Notes: generated from the letters alone by a model not told the origin. DNA of 64,000 bases from Parvicella tangerina (GCF_907165195.1 NZ_OU015584.1:3544978-3608977); one strand, 5' to 3'. Positions 42,131 to 51,344 are shown, counted from the first letter of the stretch. Numbers and translations are program-made.

Positions 42131-45100
42131 TTAATGAAGAACCGTAAACTTATGTGTTCCTAGTAATTCTCCATTCTCGTTTCTCGCATTCAAGAAATAA
42201 GTTCCTCCACTCATTCTGCTTACATTCATCTCAAACGAGGAGCGATTTACTCGATACGACTCCAAAAGCCTACCTGTTGCATCAACAACGTCAATGGTAA
42301 CAACTTCATTTGACACATTTGAGATATTCATTACGTCTTTAGCAGGATTTGGGTAATAGCTGAAATATGCATTTTCGTTATTTCCAATCGAAGCTGTACT
42401 GGCAGACACCACTGATGTGCAAGTAGAGTCTGTTCCACATGAAGTAGACACCGTCAAGCAAACGGTAAACGTACCCTCACTAGTATACGTATAGCTAGGA
42501 TTTGTAGCCGTTGAGGTATTTCCATCTCCAAAATCCCACAAATAAGAACCAGTAGATGAATTATTGGTGAATTGAGCTGTCATTCCATTCTCAGCAACTG
42601 TGAAATCAGCATTTACCGCTGCAGGTTCGTTCACTGTTCCAGATGCTGTACCCGTACATCCTGAACCATCTGTTACAGTAACATCATACGTTCCAGCAGC
42701 TACATTTGCATTGTTCGCAGAATTCACACTGTTGTTCCAAGCATACGAATACCCTGAGCTTCCCGTTGCACTAGCCGTTAATGACCCATCCGAGAGTCCA
42801 TTACAACTTACATCCGTGGTTGTCACGCTCACTCCAATAGTAGTTGTGTAAGACAGGTTGTAGTTGATAGTTGTGTCACAACCCGTTCCATCTGTTATGA
42901 TTAATTCGTAGGTTCCATCACCTAAACCATTCACACTAGAAGAAGTATTTCCTAAAGTTCCCCAATCGTAAGAATAAGGCGTACTACCTCCTGAAACTGA
43001 AACAGCGATCGAACCATCATCAAGATCGGCACATGTTGGATCTACAACCGTATTTGTAACATCCATTCCACATATCACTGTTTGCACAAGATCTACACAA
43101 TAATCTTCAACCTCTCCCCACTGGAACGTTCCACATTCACTAGGAAGTGTATTCTGACCTGAGCCCAGATACGCCATTTGAACCCGCATTCTTGTGCTTC
43201 CGGGGGTAGCATTAGAAGGAATTGAGATCGTACCTGTTGCCGCTGTTTGAGCAGCCGCTCCTTGGTCGTAAACCAACTCACTTGCATCAAAGACACCACT
43301 TTGATCTAAATCAATCCATACTCTGAAGTATTCATCGTAGGATGTACCCCCCCAATCAGGCGTCAGCGTTACAGCGTAGGATTGTCCTAAGTCCATAGAC
43401 AGCGCTGAAGTTCCACCGTTGGTGAAGTCTCCGTATCCGTTGTCATTTCCAGAAACATTGCTCCAGGCATCAATTTCTACAGACTCGATCCACTCATCAA
43501 CATCATCAGTTGCAGCATTCGTACAATAAGTAAGATCAACGCAATTTCCGCAACCTGTAGTAGTAAACGTTTGCACACTTGTCGTAGAGCTAGAATCTTG
43601 ATCACAAATAGACTGCATGTAGAATTCATACGTTGTACATGGCATTAATCCTGTCATGCTGTATGACGTTCCTGTAACGTCTACATTCGTCCAACTTCCT
43701 GATCCTTCCTCTTGATAATAAAACACATACTGCGTAGCTGAGTCATAGGGATTCCAGTTAATATCAGCACTTGTTCCTCCAATATTCGAAGCTGTAATAC
43801 TCGATGGTGAAAGACAAATGCTTCCACTACAAGTCAACGTCATCAGGTCATCCAGCGTATTTTTTGCATTCAGTCTACCCCCAGTGACAAATTTATTAGC
43901 AAGCGCTGTTTTTGGGTCTGTACCACTCAACAATGCCTGTAGTACCAGATCAGCTCCCTGTTGCGGATTTGCCTTTACAATCGCCATAAAAGATGGACAG
44001 GGAATCGAATATGCAAGCCCAATTACTCCTGCTGTTAACGGACAAGAAAACGAAGTTCCAGTAGTTGTTGTAGTTGTGTTGCTATTATGAGTCGTAACAA
44101 CATTAATTCCAGGAGCACCCAATTCAATAGTTGTAGCTCCATACCCCCCAGCGGTATTGTCGTTGTGATCCGTCCTACCCACACCTATCATGTAGTCACT
44201 TCCACAAGCCGTTGGCATATCACCTTGTGTATCGACATTTAGATTTTGGTTAGTGGTTGCTCCAACATTCAACACCCCATATTTTCCAAGCGTATCGTAG
44301 AAATTACACCACAACGGATAATTAGTTGGATCAGCTCCATCGATTCCCCATGATGAGCTCGTAGCCACAACGAAAGCACCTTCAGCCCCGTTGGAGTTAT
44401 TCCATAGCTGACGCATTTCAAGGGGATAAGTGTAGGCTTCAATCGCATTTGCTTGCGTGTTAATACTGTAATCACCAACTACCATCAGTTTTACGTCCCA
44501 GTTGGCTCCGGCTACTAAAGTTCCATTGTTACCTTTCGCTCCAATCATTCCGAGACAATTTGTACCATGCAAATTATTCGTTCCATTTGGGATATAATCA
44601 TCATTTTGGCTTACTGGGTTCCAACCATTATAGTCATCGATATAGCCATTCCCGTCATCATCAATACTATTGTTAGGAATTTCGTTAGCGTTGAACCAGC
44701 GGTTACCATCCAAATCCACGTGATCTAAGTTTCCACTTTCAATCAAACACACCACAATATCATCATTCGTAGCTGTTTGACCTCCTGTAGTAATGTCCCA
44801 AGCCAGATCAGAATCAATATCAGCATCTGCTGTACCTCCAGTCTGACCAGTATTTACGTGATGCCACTGATCGGCAAAATCTGCATCGTTTGGCAAAGTA
44901 GCTCGCATTTCAATTTTGTAGTTATAATCTACAATGGAAACTTCTTTTTGCGTGTACATGAAGGCCTGAAACGACTGATGCGAGATGGCATGATGATCAA
45001 AAGTAACCAAATAGATTCTCATTGGTTTGGAAAGCAATCGATCTAACTTGACGTTGTATTGCTCTGGCATGTTATTGAGTACATCCTTGATACTTTTTCC

Positions 45101-45235
45101 AGCTTTTAGTTGAACTAAAAACTCTCCCTCTACGTAAGGCTTGTTATCAAAATGAGTGATGGATTCTTGTGCGGTAATTCCCATGAACAATGGCGAAGCA
45201 ACCGCTAGCATTAAGGTTAGTAAGGTTCTTTTCAT
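42131..45235 (-). CDS. Secreted multidomain subtilase-like T9SS protein, catalytic Asp replaced by Glu
   Basis: A 1034-residue exported protein. Signal peptide to about residue 22; a propeptide-like region to about 110; an S8 peptidase domain at about 140-460. Its triad positions read IESG (Glu166 where Asp is normal), LHGT (His223) and GTSFSCP (Ser395). The oxyanion Asn is probably Asn329 (ATTNQ). Downstream come an Fn3-like domain (about 475-560), a GEVED domain ending FQWGEVEDYCVDL, two SprB-type repeats (DGTYELIITDGTGCD, AGTYDVTVTDGSGCT) and a PKD domain (DFTVAENGMTAQFTN, YLWDFGDGNTS). It ends with a type A T9SS sorting domain (FSYYPNPAKDVMNIS). If active it degrades extracellular protein; otherwise it may serve as a surface scaffold. 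Confidence 0.9.
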   Translation of the reverse strand: MKRTLLTLMLAVASPLFMGITAQESITHFDNKPYVEGEFLVQLKAGKSIKDVLNNMPEQYNVKLDRLLSKPMRIYLVTFDHHAISHQSFQAFMYTQKEVSIVDYNYKIEMRATLPNDADFADQWHHVNTGQTGGTADADIDSDLAWDITTGGQTATNDDIVVCLIESGNLDHVDLDGNRWFNANEIPNNSIDDDGNGYIDDYNGWNPVSQNDDYIPNGTNNLHGTNCLGMIGAKGNNGTLVAGANWDVKLMVVGDYSINTQANAIEAYTYPLEMRQLWNNSNGAEGAFVVATSSSWGIDGADPTNYPLWCNFYDTLGKYGVLNVGATTNQNLNVDTQGDMPTACGSDYMIGVGRTDHNDNTAGGYGATTIELGAPGINVVTTHNSNTTTTTTGTSFSCPLTAGVIGLAYSIPCPSFMAIVKANPQQGADLVLQALLSGTDPKTALANKFVTGGRLNAKNTLDDLMTLTCSGSICLSPSSITASNIGGTSADINWNPYDSATQYVFYYQEEGSGSWTNVDVTGTSYSMTGLMPCTTYEFYMQSICDQDSSSTTSVQTFTTTGCGNCVDLTYCTNAATDDVDEWIESVEIDAWSNVSGNDNGYGDFTNGGTSALSMDLGQSYAVTLTPDWGGTSYDEYFRVWIDLDQSGVFDASELVYDQGAAAQTAATGTISIPSNATPGSTRMRVQMAYLGSGQNTLPSECGTFQWGEVEDYCVDLVQTVICGMDVTNTVVDPTCADLDDGSIAVSVSGGSTPYSYDWGTLGNTSSSVNGLGDGTYELIITDGTGCDTTINYNLSYTTTIGVSVTTTDVSCNGLSDGSLTASATGSSGYSYAWNNSVNSANNANVAAGTYDVTVTDGSGCTGTASGTVNEPAAVNADFTVAENGMTAQFTNNSSTGSYLWDFGDGNTSTATNPSYTYTSEGTFTVCLTVSTSCGTDSTCTSVVSASTASIGNNENAYFSYYPNPAKDVMNISNVSNEVVTIDVVDATGRLLESYRVNRSSFEMNVSRMSGGTYFLNARNENGELLGTHKFTVLH

Positions 45236-45257
45236 GTTAAATTGGTTATTGGTTTGG

Positions 45258-45275
45258 TAGGGTTAGTTAACCCTA
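45258..45275 (-). promoter_or_regulatory. 18-bp inverted repeat upstream of the subtilase gene
   Basis: TAGGGTTA-GT-TAACCCTA is a perfect dyad with 8-bp arms, 22 bp before the ATG at 45235 and next to a weak -7-like sequence (CATCTTTA on the minus strand). The two-base centre is too short for a stable RNA hairpin, so a protein-binding site is the more natural reading. Confidence 0.45.
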
Positions 45276-45320
45276 AAGATGCAAAAAAACCTTAATGGTT
45301 GCCTGAATCAAAAAACCTAT

Positions 45321-45584
45321 TTAACCTTTTGATTCCTTCTCTTTCCTTGGCACAGGATCATACCCATGTGAACCCCATGGATGACATTTGCTTAACCGTT
45401 TTAACCCTAACCACAACCCCTTAAGCGGCCCCCACTCATCGATTGCCTGAATGGCATACGTGCTGCAAGTAGGAGAATGCCTGCAACTCCCTGGCGTTAA
45501 CGGTGATATCACATATTGATACACCCATATCGGGAGCTTAAAAATCCACTTAATCAATGAGTAAACTACTTTCACTGGCAACAA
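45321..45584 (-). CDS. yidD: Membrane protein insertion efficiency factor YidD
   Basis: An 87-residue protein with the family core [31 protein letters not shown] and the ending [14 protein letters not shown]. The conserved Cys triad and an amphipathic N-terminal helix are present. YidD assists YidC-mediated insertion at the inner membrane. The start is non-ATG: TTG at 45584 (or the adjacent TTG at 45581). It lies 3 nt after the M13 peptidase gene. Confidence 0.93.
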   Translation of the reverse strand: MLPVKVVYSLIKWIFKLPIWVYQYVISPLTPGSCRHSPTCSTYAIQAIDEWGPLKGLWLGLKRLSKCHPWGSHGYDPVPRKEKESKG

Positions 45585-45587
45585 AGG

Positions 45588-47654
45588 TTACCAAATTCTG
45601 GCAATTTTGTCAGCTGGCTGTCGCATTGGGTCTCCTTCCTGAACATCAAAAGCCTCAAAGAATTCAGGCATGTTAGAAACCACACCATTCACCCTGTACT
45701 TCCCTGGAGAATGTGGATCATTATTCACTCGTTGCACCAAAGCATTTTCACGAATATTATTTTGCCACACTTGTCCGAAAGCGATGAAAAAACGCTGTTC
45801 ACCAGTATAACCATTGATCACTTCATCTTCTTTGCCCTCCAACGATTTTTGGTAAGCATGATAAGCGATGGTCAAACCTCCCAAATCAGCAATGTTCTCA
45901 CCAAGTGTCAACTCACCATTTACAAAAACACCTTCTAACACCTCATAATCGTTGTACTGATCGATTAAAAGTTGTGTTTTAGCATCAAACTTCTCTTTAT
46001 CTTCTTTGGTCCACCAATTCACCATGGCTCCTGTTGCATCAAATTGAGATCCCATATCGTCAAAGCCATGCGTTAGCTCATGTCCAATAACAGCTCCCAT
46101 TCTCGCGTAGTTTACAGCATCCTCAAAATGCTCACTGAAGAATGGTTTTTGCATGATCCCTGCTGGGAAAACGATCTCATTGAGTAAGGGGTTATAGTAC
46201 GCATTAACGATTTGAGGAGCCATGTGCCACTCATCCTTATTAATCTCTTTACCCAACCTGTTGAGATTATCTTCCACTTCAAACCTTGCTAATGCAAAGG
46301 TGTTCTGAACATAATTATCTGGCACAATCTTTAACCCTTCATAGGACTTCCATACATCTGGAAAACCAAGCTTTCTGGCAAAGGAAGAAAGTTTTTCTTT
46401 TGCCTTTACTTTTGTTTCATCACTCATCCAATCCAGTTGTTCAATTCGTTCATCAAAGACCAAAATGATATTGTCTACCATTTCATTCACTTTCTTCTTA
46501 GCATCTGGAGTGAAATTTTCTTCCACGAAAACTTGCCCCAAAGCTTCCCCAACTGGAGATTGAGTCACCATCATCACTCCTCGTTTCCAAAGTGGCTTCA
46601 TTTTCTTTGTACCTCTTAACACTGTGGAGTAGAAAGCAAAGTCCGCTCTTTCCAAATCCATTGTAAGGTTTGATGCAGTATGGTTGATCACGGTCCATTT
46701 AAGGTAGGTTTTCCAATCATCAATGCTCTTATCTTGCACTAAGGATGCAAATTTTGTCATGAACTCTTTCTGTCCGACAATGATAGAATCTACATTTGCA
46801 CCTCTTTTATCCAAATAAGTCTTCCAAGCAAATCCTGGAGCCAGCTCTTCCAATTCGCTCACAGTCATTTTGTTATATTGCGCTTCAATATTTCGAAGCT
46901 TCACAGGAGGCCAGCTATCCGCAGCAAGGTCTTCTTCCATCTGATATGCTGCTTCCTTTTCTGTGTTACCAAGTACCAAATCAAACATTTTGTTAAGGTG
47001 CTTATCGTACTCTTCACGGATCATTATACTTCTATCATCTGTATTAAAATAATAATCCCTGTTCGGTAACCCGAAACCGCCCTGACCTAAATAAGCTGCA
47101 TAGCGATCATTTAGTTTTGCATCTTGTTCTACAAATAGACCAAACCCAGCGTCTACACCAATCGAGTGCAAACTCACCAACACGTCTAGCAAATCCTCTT
47201 TCGAAGCCATCGCATCAATCTGAGTCAAAACTGGTTGAATGGGCTCTAGTCCCATTTCGTTTCTATGCGCAGTATCACTAAAAGAATGATAAAGGTCACC
47301 GATCAATTGCTTTGCCGCTCCTTCTTCACCAGGATTGGCTTGCGCATCTTCCAGCAAGTTTTTAAGAATATCATTGTTATTATCATTCAACACGTTAAAA
47401 TTGCTCCATCTACTTTCTTCTTCCGGAATTGGGTTTTCCGCAAGCCATGTTCCACACGCATACTCATAGAAATCTACCGTTGGATCTACTGTGGTATCCA
47501 TAGCTGCAAAGTCTAACGACTCTAACTCTCCACCAGAGGCAGCTACCTCATCTTGAGACGCTTCACTATCTTTATGTTCTTCTTCTTGAGCACAGTTTAA
47601 CATTAGGGCAGCCATTGCTATGGAAGCAATAGTAATTTGAATAAATGACTTCAT
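45588..47654 (-). CDS. M13-family zinc metallopeptidase (neprilysin/PepO-like) lipoprotein
   Basis: A 688-residue endopeptidase. The signal peptide ends LMLNC, with probable lipidation on Cys21 (Asn at -1 is unusual). A Glu/Asp/Ser linker follows. The PTVDFYEYACGTWLAENPIP start of the M13 domain is clear. Zinc motifs are GHELTHGFDD (HExxH, near residue 524) and ENIADLGG (ExxxD, near 585), with the substrate-binding NAYYNP upstream and the terminal IARIW. It probably degrades peptides in the periplasm or outside. A perfect -7 box lies 19 nt upstream. Confidence 0.93.
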   Translation of the reverse strand: MKSFIQITIASIAMAALMLNCAQEEEHKDSEASQDEVAASGGELESLDFAAMDTTVDPTVDFYEYACGTWLAENPIPEEESRWSNFNVLNDNNNDILKNLLEDAQANPGEEGAAKQLIGDLYHSFSDTAHRNEMGLEPIQPVLTQIDAMASKEDLLDVLVSLHSIGVDAGFGLFVEQDAKLNDRYAAYLGQGGFGLPNRDYYFNTDDRSIMIREEYDKHLNKMFDLVLGNTEKEAAYQMEEDLAADSWPPVKLRNIEAQYNKMTVSELEELAPGFAWKTYLDKRGANVDSIIVGQKEFMTKFASLVQDKSIDDWKTYLKWTVINHTASNLTMDLERADFAFYSTVLRGTKKMKPLWKRGVMMVTQSPVGEALGQVFVEENFTPDAKKKVNEMVDNIILVFDERIEQLDWMSDETKVKAKEKLSSFARKLGFPDVWKSYEGLKIVPDNYVQNTFALARFEVEDNLNRLGKEINKDEWHMAPQIVNAYYNPLLNEIVFPAGIMQKPFFSEHFEDAVNYARMGAVIGHELTHGFDDMGSQFDATGAMVNWWTKEDKEKFDAKTQLLIDQYNDYEVLEGVFVNGELTLGENIADLGGLTIAYHAYQKSLEGKEDEVINGYTGEQRFFIAFGQVWQNNIRENALVQRVNNDPHSPGKYRVNGVVSNMPEFFEAFDVQEGDPMRQPADKIARIW

Positions 47655-47673
47655 CTTATTAGTTTTAGGTGCA

Positions 47674-47681
47674 CAAAGATA
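47674..47681 (-). promoter_or_regulatory. -7 box of the M13 peptidase gene
   Basis: Minus-strand TATCTTTG, an exact match, ends 19 nt before the ATG at 47654. The -33 region shows TTC rather than TTG. Confidence 0.55.
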
Positions 47682-47740
47682 GCGGAAATGAACCGATTAT
47701 TCACGCCAGTGAAATGGTTAGTAAACCGTCCATCAATTGT

Positions 47741-48187
47741 TTAGCGTATGATCATTCCAATATGCGGAATTCCATCTTCAAGATATTCTTCTCCTTCTAT
47801 TTCAAACCCAAATGAGTTATAGAATCGGATCAAATAGCATTGAGCAGAGATTTTTATTGGAGCAGATGGCCATTGTCTTTGGCAGTAATCCAAGGCGTGC
47901 TGAACCAGTGCTTTTCCCATGCCGCTGCCTCTTGTGGACTCATCATTACAAATTCTTCCGATGATAACTGTACCTGCTTCATGGGGTGCAAATATTCTTG
48001 CTGTTGCCACCACCCTTTTGTTGATGGACCCGATTACGTGATAGGTATGAACATCCTGTCCGTCAACATCGAGATAAGGACAGTCCTGCTCAACCACAAA
48101 CACCTTCTCACGCAATTGAATGATATCGTGAAACTCTAACTTAGTCAAGTCATTAAAGTGTTTTATGTCCCAATGAATCGTATTCAT
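47741..48187 (-). CDS. ElaA-like GNAT acetyltransferase
   Basis: A 148-residue acetyltransferase of the ElaA group. It shows the family signature LREKVFVVEQDCPYLDVDGQDV and the acetyl-CoA motif RICNDESTRGSGMGKALVQHA (cut here at the R-x-G-x-G core), then a C-terminal FYNSFGFEIEGEEYLEDGIPH. The ATG at 48187 is chosen because a longer in-frame start would run through the divergent meaB promoter. The -7-like box is only 6 nt upstream, so the mRNA may be leaderless. Substrate unknown. Confidence 0.87.
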   Translation of the reverse strand: MNTIHWDIKHFNDLTKLEFHDIIQLREKVFVVEQDCPYLDVDGQDVHTYHVIGSINKRVVATARIFAPHEAGTVIIGRICNDESTRGSGMGKALVQHALDYCQRQWPSAPIKISAQCYLIRFYNSFGFEIEGEEYLEDGIPHIGMIIR

Positions 48188-48193
48188 GAATCT

Positions 48194-48201
48194 CGAAAGT
48201 A
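48194..48201 (-). promoter_or_regulatory. Candidate -7 box of the ElaA-like gene
   Basis: Minus-strand TACTTTCG fits TAnnTTCG and ends 6 nt before the ATG at 48187. Confidence 0.4.
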
Positions 48202-48221
48202 ATGAAATAAGATAAAGCACG

Positions 48222-48229
48222 TATCTTTG
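48222..48229 (+). promoter_or_regulatory. -7 box of meaB
   Basis: TATCTTTG ends 13 nt before the meaB ATG at 48243 and lies back-to-back with the minus-strand box at 48194-48201. Confidence 0.55.
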
Positions 48230-48242
48230 AAGGACCAAAACT

Positions 48243-49265
48243 ATGACAAAGTCATTAAATAGCAATTTTAAACGTCAAAGACGAAACCAAAAGTCTGCTC
48301 AAGAGCTGGTTGACGGTATTCTTTCAGGAAACAAAGCTGATCTTGCTCAAGGAATTACAATGTTAGAAAGTTCCAAACCTGAGCATCATCGAATGGCTGA
48401 TGAGATTATTAATGGGTGTTTACCCCATTCTGGCAAATCAATTAGGGTTGGGATTACTGGAGTTCCTGGTGTAGGTAAAAGCACGTTTATTGAAGCTTTC
48501 GGAAATCACTTAATCGAACAGGGACACAAAATAGCCGTTTTGGCCATTGATCCTTCTTCGCAAAAAAGTGGAGGCTCTATATTGGGCGATAAAACCAGAA
48601 TGGAAACATTGGTTCGTAAAGAAGAAGCTTTTGTACGACCAAGTCCTTCTAAAGGTTCTCTAGGAGGTGTGGCAAAGGCCACTCGAGAATCCATCATTTT
48701 GTGTGAAGCTGCTGGGTTTGACTTTATTATTGTAGAAACTGTTGGCGTGGGTCAGAGCGAAATTGCCGTGAGAGGAATGGTTGACTTTTTCTTATTGCTG
48801 ATGCTTGCTGGAGCTGGAGATGAACTTCAAGGAATCAAAAGAGGAATAATGGAAATGGCTGATGCTTTAGTGATCACCAAAGCAGATATAGAAGAAAAAA
48901 CGAAAGTAAAAGCAGCCATGACGGAGTATAAGAATGCCATGCATTTGTTCCCTCCTCATGAAAGTGATTGGATTCCAGTAGTAAGTTCATGCAGTGCTAT
49001 TTCGGGTGAGGGAATTGAGAAGATCAACGAAATCATTGGGAGTTATGCAAATACCACCAAGTTGAATGGCTTCTTTGATAAAAACCGAACGCGTCAGGAT
49101 CTTAAATGGATGGAGGAGCGGGTGAACGAACTAATTCTTGAATCGTTGAAAAACAAAAATGGGTTTCAGGAGAAAAGCAACGAGTTAGCCACCAAGATTA
49201 CTCAAGGAAAAATCAGTCCATTCAGGGCAGCAGAGCAATTACTGAAAGATCTAAATATTACTTAG
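48243..49265 (+). CDS. meaB: Methylmalonyl-CoA mutase-associated GTPase MeaB
   Basis: A 340-residue G3E/SIMIBI GTPase that protects and reloads B12-dependent methylmalonyl-CoA mutase. Motifs are GITGVPGVGKSTF (Walker A), AIDPSSQKSGGSILGDKTRM, FIIVETVGVGQSE (switch/Walker B) and ALVITKAD (nucleotide specificity). Helical extensions at both ends are typical of the group. The mutase itself is not in this window. It overlaps the convergent pseudouridine synthase gene by 8 nt. Confidence 0.92.
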   Translation: MTKSLNSNFKRQRRNQKSAQELVDGILSGNKADLAQGITMLESSKPEHHRMADEIINGCLPHSGKSIRVGITGVPGVGKSTFIEAFGNHLIEQGHKIAVLAIDPSSQKSGGSILGDKTRMETLVRKEEAFVRPSPSKGSLGGVAKATRESIILCEAAGFDFIIVETVGVGQSEIAVRGMVDFFLLLMLAGAGDELQGIKRGIMEMADALVITKADIEEKTKVKAAMTEYKNAMHLFPPHESDWIPVVSSCSAISGEGIEKINEIIGSYANTTKLNGFFDKNRTRQDLKWMEERVNELILESLKNKNGFQEKSNELATKITQGKISPFRAAEQLLKDLNIT

Positions 49266-50073
49266 TCATCTTCAAGTAGCCAACTTCTTTTCTATTTAGA
49301 AAACGCCATTTGCCTCGAGTCAACGCTCCTTTTTTGAGCGTAGCAAACTGAATTCTATCCAATTTTTTGACATCATAACCCAGGTGCTCAAATGATCGCC
49401 TTACAATACGGTTTTTTCCAGAATGAATCTTCACCAAGATGGTGTTCTTCGATCTGGTTTTGGGGTCGTATTCTGCACTATCGAATTTACTGAAACCATC
49501 CTCTAGCTCAAACCCTTTCATCAGCTCTTCCAAATGCTCAGGTGCAACTTGTTTGTCCAATTCAGCTACGTAGATCTTCGTTACGTTATGACTTGGATGA
49601 GTCAGTCTTTTTGTCAGTTCACCATCATTAGTCATTAGCAAAAGGCCTGTTGTATTTCTATCCAAACGACCTACAGGGTACACTCGCTCTTTGCAAGCCC
49701 CATCGATTAGATCCAATACTGTCTTTCTATCCCGGTCATCGTTCATGGTCGTGATATAATCCTTCGGCTTGTTAATCAGAATATATACGAATTTCTCACG
49801 CTTTAGTGCTTCCCCCTTGTATTTGACCAAATCCTCTCGCGTAACACGAGTTCCCATGTTCGTTTCCACCTTCCCATTCACGGTAATCTCTCCAGCAGCG
49901 ATCAACTTATCAGCCTCTCTTCGTGAACATACCCCTGCATCAGCAATGAACTTGTTCAAACGAATATCTGCTCGTTCTGCGTTTTGCTTTTTGCCTTGCT
50001 GATGAAACTTATTCCCTTTTCTCAAAGGTTTTTGTTCGTTTCTACCGATTTTACGTCTTTTGGGATGTTTCAT
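49258..50073 (-). CDS. rRNA pseudouridine synthase (RluB/RsuA family)
   Basis: A 271-residue enzyme with a basic N-terminal extension, an S4 RNA-binding domain (about 36-85: IRLNKFIADAGVCSRREADK, ITVNGKV) and the catalytic domain. The active-site Asp is in YPVGRLDRNTTGLLLMTNDG (about residue 135), followed by TKIYVAEL and SGKNRIVRRSFEHLGY. RluB (23S U2605) is the closest fit; RluE/F-like specificity cannot be excluded. It has its own -7 box 19 nt upstream. Confidence 0.9.
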   Translation of the reverse strand: MKHPKRRKIGRNEQKPLRKGNKFHQQGKKQNAERADIRLNKFIADAGVCSRREADKLIAAGEITVNGKVETNMGTRVTREDLVKYKGEALKREKFVYILINKPKDYITTMNDDRDRKTVLDLIDGACKERVYPVGRLDRNTTGLLLMTNDGELTKRLTHPSHNVTKIYVAELDKQVAPEHLEELMKGFELEDGFSKFDSAEYDPKTRSKNTILVKIHSGKNRIVRRSFEHLGYDVKKLDRIQFATLKKGALTRGKWRFLNRKEVGYLKMTK

Positions 50074-50092
50074 GGGTCTGATCTATAAAGTG

Positions 50093-50100
50093 CAAAGGTA
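50093..50100 (-). promoter_or_regulatory. -7 box of the pseudouridine synthase gene
   Basis: Minus-strand TACCTTTG matches TAnnTTTG and ends 19 nt before the ATG at 50073. Confidence 0.55.
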
Positions 50101-50124
50101 GAAGAATAACACTCCGAACCTCAA

Positions 50125-51000
50125 TTATAAATACTTATCTAACAAAGATTTCACCGTTTCAGAATCCGATTGCTTTTTGATCTCATTATAAGCTTTCTCA
50201 TCCAGTTCCTCCTTAACTTTCTCCTCAACAGCTAACAAGGGTTTTTCATCCGGTGGCTCTGGAAAGATGTTTTGTTCTTTGAATAGTCTTCTGGTCACCA
50301 CAGCCACTTCGTGGGCCCCTTCATAATTTTGTTTTTGCTCCAATAAGTAAGACAAAGCAATCAAACCATAAGCATCTTCATATACAGAATCTCTTTCGTA
50401 CAAGAGATCATAGTATTTTGAGATCAACACTTCTGCCTCATCGAAATTACCTTTGGCTGTTGAAACGAAAGACTTGTTAAAATGATCTATGGTATACATC
50501 CCCATGGAACCAATTGCATAGCTGATCTCCATACTTTCCTCATAAAAAGCTTCGGCTTTGTCCAAATCACCAATTAAGCGCCACATCTCTGCATTCATGT
50601 GTGCACGTTTCATCATCCATTGTTGATCACCTGATTGTTCAGCCAATTCAGCCAATTGAATACTTAATTCGGCTAATCGTGCTGTATCGAGAGTTCTCTG
50701 CGCATTTCTACACAAACTAGCCAAAGCACCTCCAATAAGTGTATCGTTATTGGTTTTCTTTCCGATCGCCAACACTTCATTTGCGATCTGAATGGATTCT
50801 TCATCCTTTCCTTCTTTAAATAATTGATAGGCTTCATGTAGCATCTCTTTAGGATCTTTTTCGATTTCTGGAGTAACTTCTTCTGTACTTTCGTTTTGAC
50901 TTTCCGAAGAATTGGAAGTTTCTTCATTCGTTCCACATGACGCTAAAACGAGAAGCGCTACAACTAAGTAGCCTATTTTGTTGTTTAGATTGTATTTCAT
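50125..51000 (-). CDS. TPR-like lipoprotein
   Basis: A 291-residue lipoprotein: MKYNLNNKIGYLVVALLVLASC leads to the lipidated Cys, followed by a Ser/Glu-rich linker to about residue 50. The rest is helical with TPR-like pairs (EAYQLFKEGKDEESIQIANE, LDKAEAFYEESMEISYA, FDEAEVLISKYYDLLYE). The ATG at 51000 is preferred to an in-frame start at 51051, which overlaps the GIY-YIG gene. A periplasmic scaffold is likely; no specific family. Confidence 0.75.
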   Translation of the reverse strand: MKYNLNNKIGYLVVALLVLASCGTNEETSNSSESQNESTEEVTPEIEKDPKEMLHEAYQLFKEGKDEESIQIANEVLAIGKKTNNDTLIGGALASLCRNAQRTLDTARLAELSIQLAELAEQSGDQQWMMKRAHMNAEMWRLIGDLDKAEAFYEESMEISYAIGSMGMYTIDHFNKSFVSTAKGNFDEAEVLISKYYDLLYERDSVYEDAYGLIALSYLLEQKQNYEGAHEVAVVTRRLFKEQNIFPEPPDEKPLLAVEEKVKEELDEKAYNEIKKQSDSETVKSLLDKYL

Positions 51001-51047
51001 AAGAGCTAAGGTAAAGGTTTTGAATGAAGGCTTGTAAAAAAGGGGAA

Positions 51048-51284
51048 TCAAAGAAACCTCTTATTCGCAAAAGCTTTACCTGAACCAGATTTTAGATATT
51101 TTTCAAAATTATACGCTTTGTATTTATCTGTAAACGCAATATAAGTTATTAACTCAACAGGCAATCTGGTTGAAGTATAGCTGACATGGCCTTTACTATG
51201 TCTGGACATTCGCTCTTCCAGGTTTGAAGTACAACCTGTATAGGTTTTACCATCAGAACATTTCAGAAGATATACATACCACAT
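51048..51284 (-). CDS. Small GIY-YIG nuclease-domain protein
   Basis: A 78-residue protein: MWYVYLLKCSDGKTYTGCTS carries both halves of the motif, followed by NLEERMSRHSKGHVSYT (conserved Arg and His) and the Glu-containing NFEKYLKSGSGKAFANK. This is the compact stand-alone (UPF0213-like) form found widely in Bacteroidota; its role is unknown. The ATG at 51284 matches the family's usual start; a longer in-frame TTG at 51317 does not. Confidence 0.85.
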   Translation of the reverse strand: MWYVYLLKCSDGKTYTGCTSNLEERMSRHSKGHVSYTSTRLPVELITYIAFTDKYKAYNFEKYLKSGSGKAFANKRFL

Positions 51285-51327
51285 AATCAAATAATTTGTG
51301 AGTACAAGATAGGACATTTGACCTCAA

Positions 51328-51344
51328 GGTGGACGGTGTCCACC
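51328..51344. repeat. Short inverted repeat downstream of ssrA
   Basis: GGTGGAC-GGT-GTCCACC is a perfect dyad with 7-bp arms. It lies in the otherwise featureless stretch between the GIY-YIG gene and the ssrA terminator. Confidence 0.4.

Noticed and set aside
45276-45320. Possible terminator between yidD and the subtilase (AACC-loop-GGTT plus T-run on the minus strand)
   Set aside because: The stem is only 4 bp; too weak to call.
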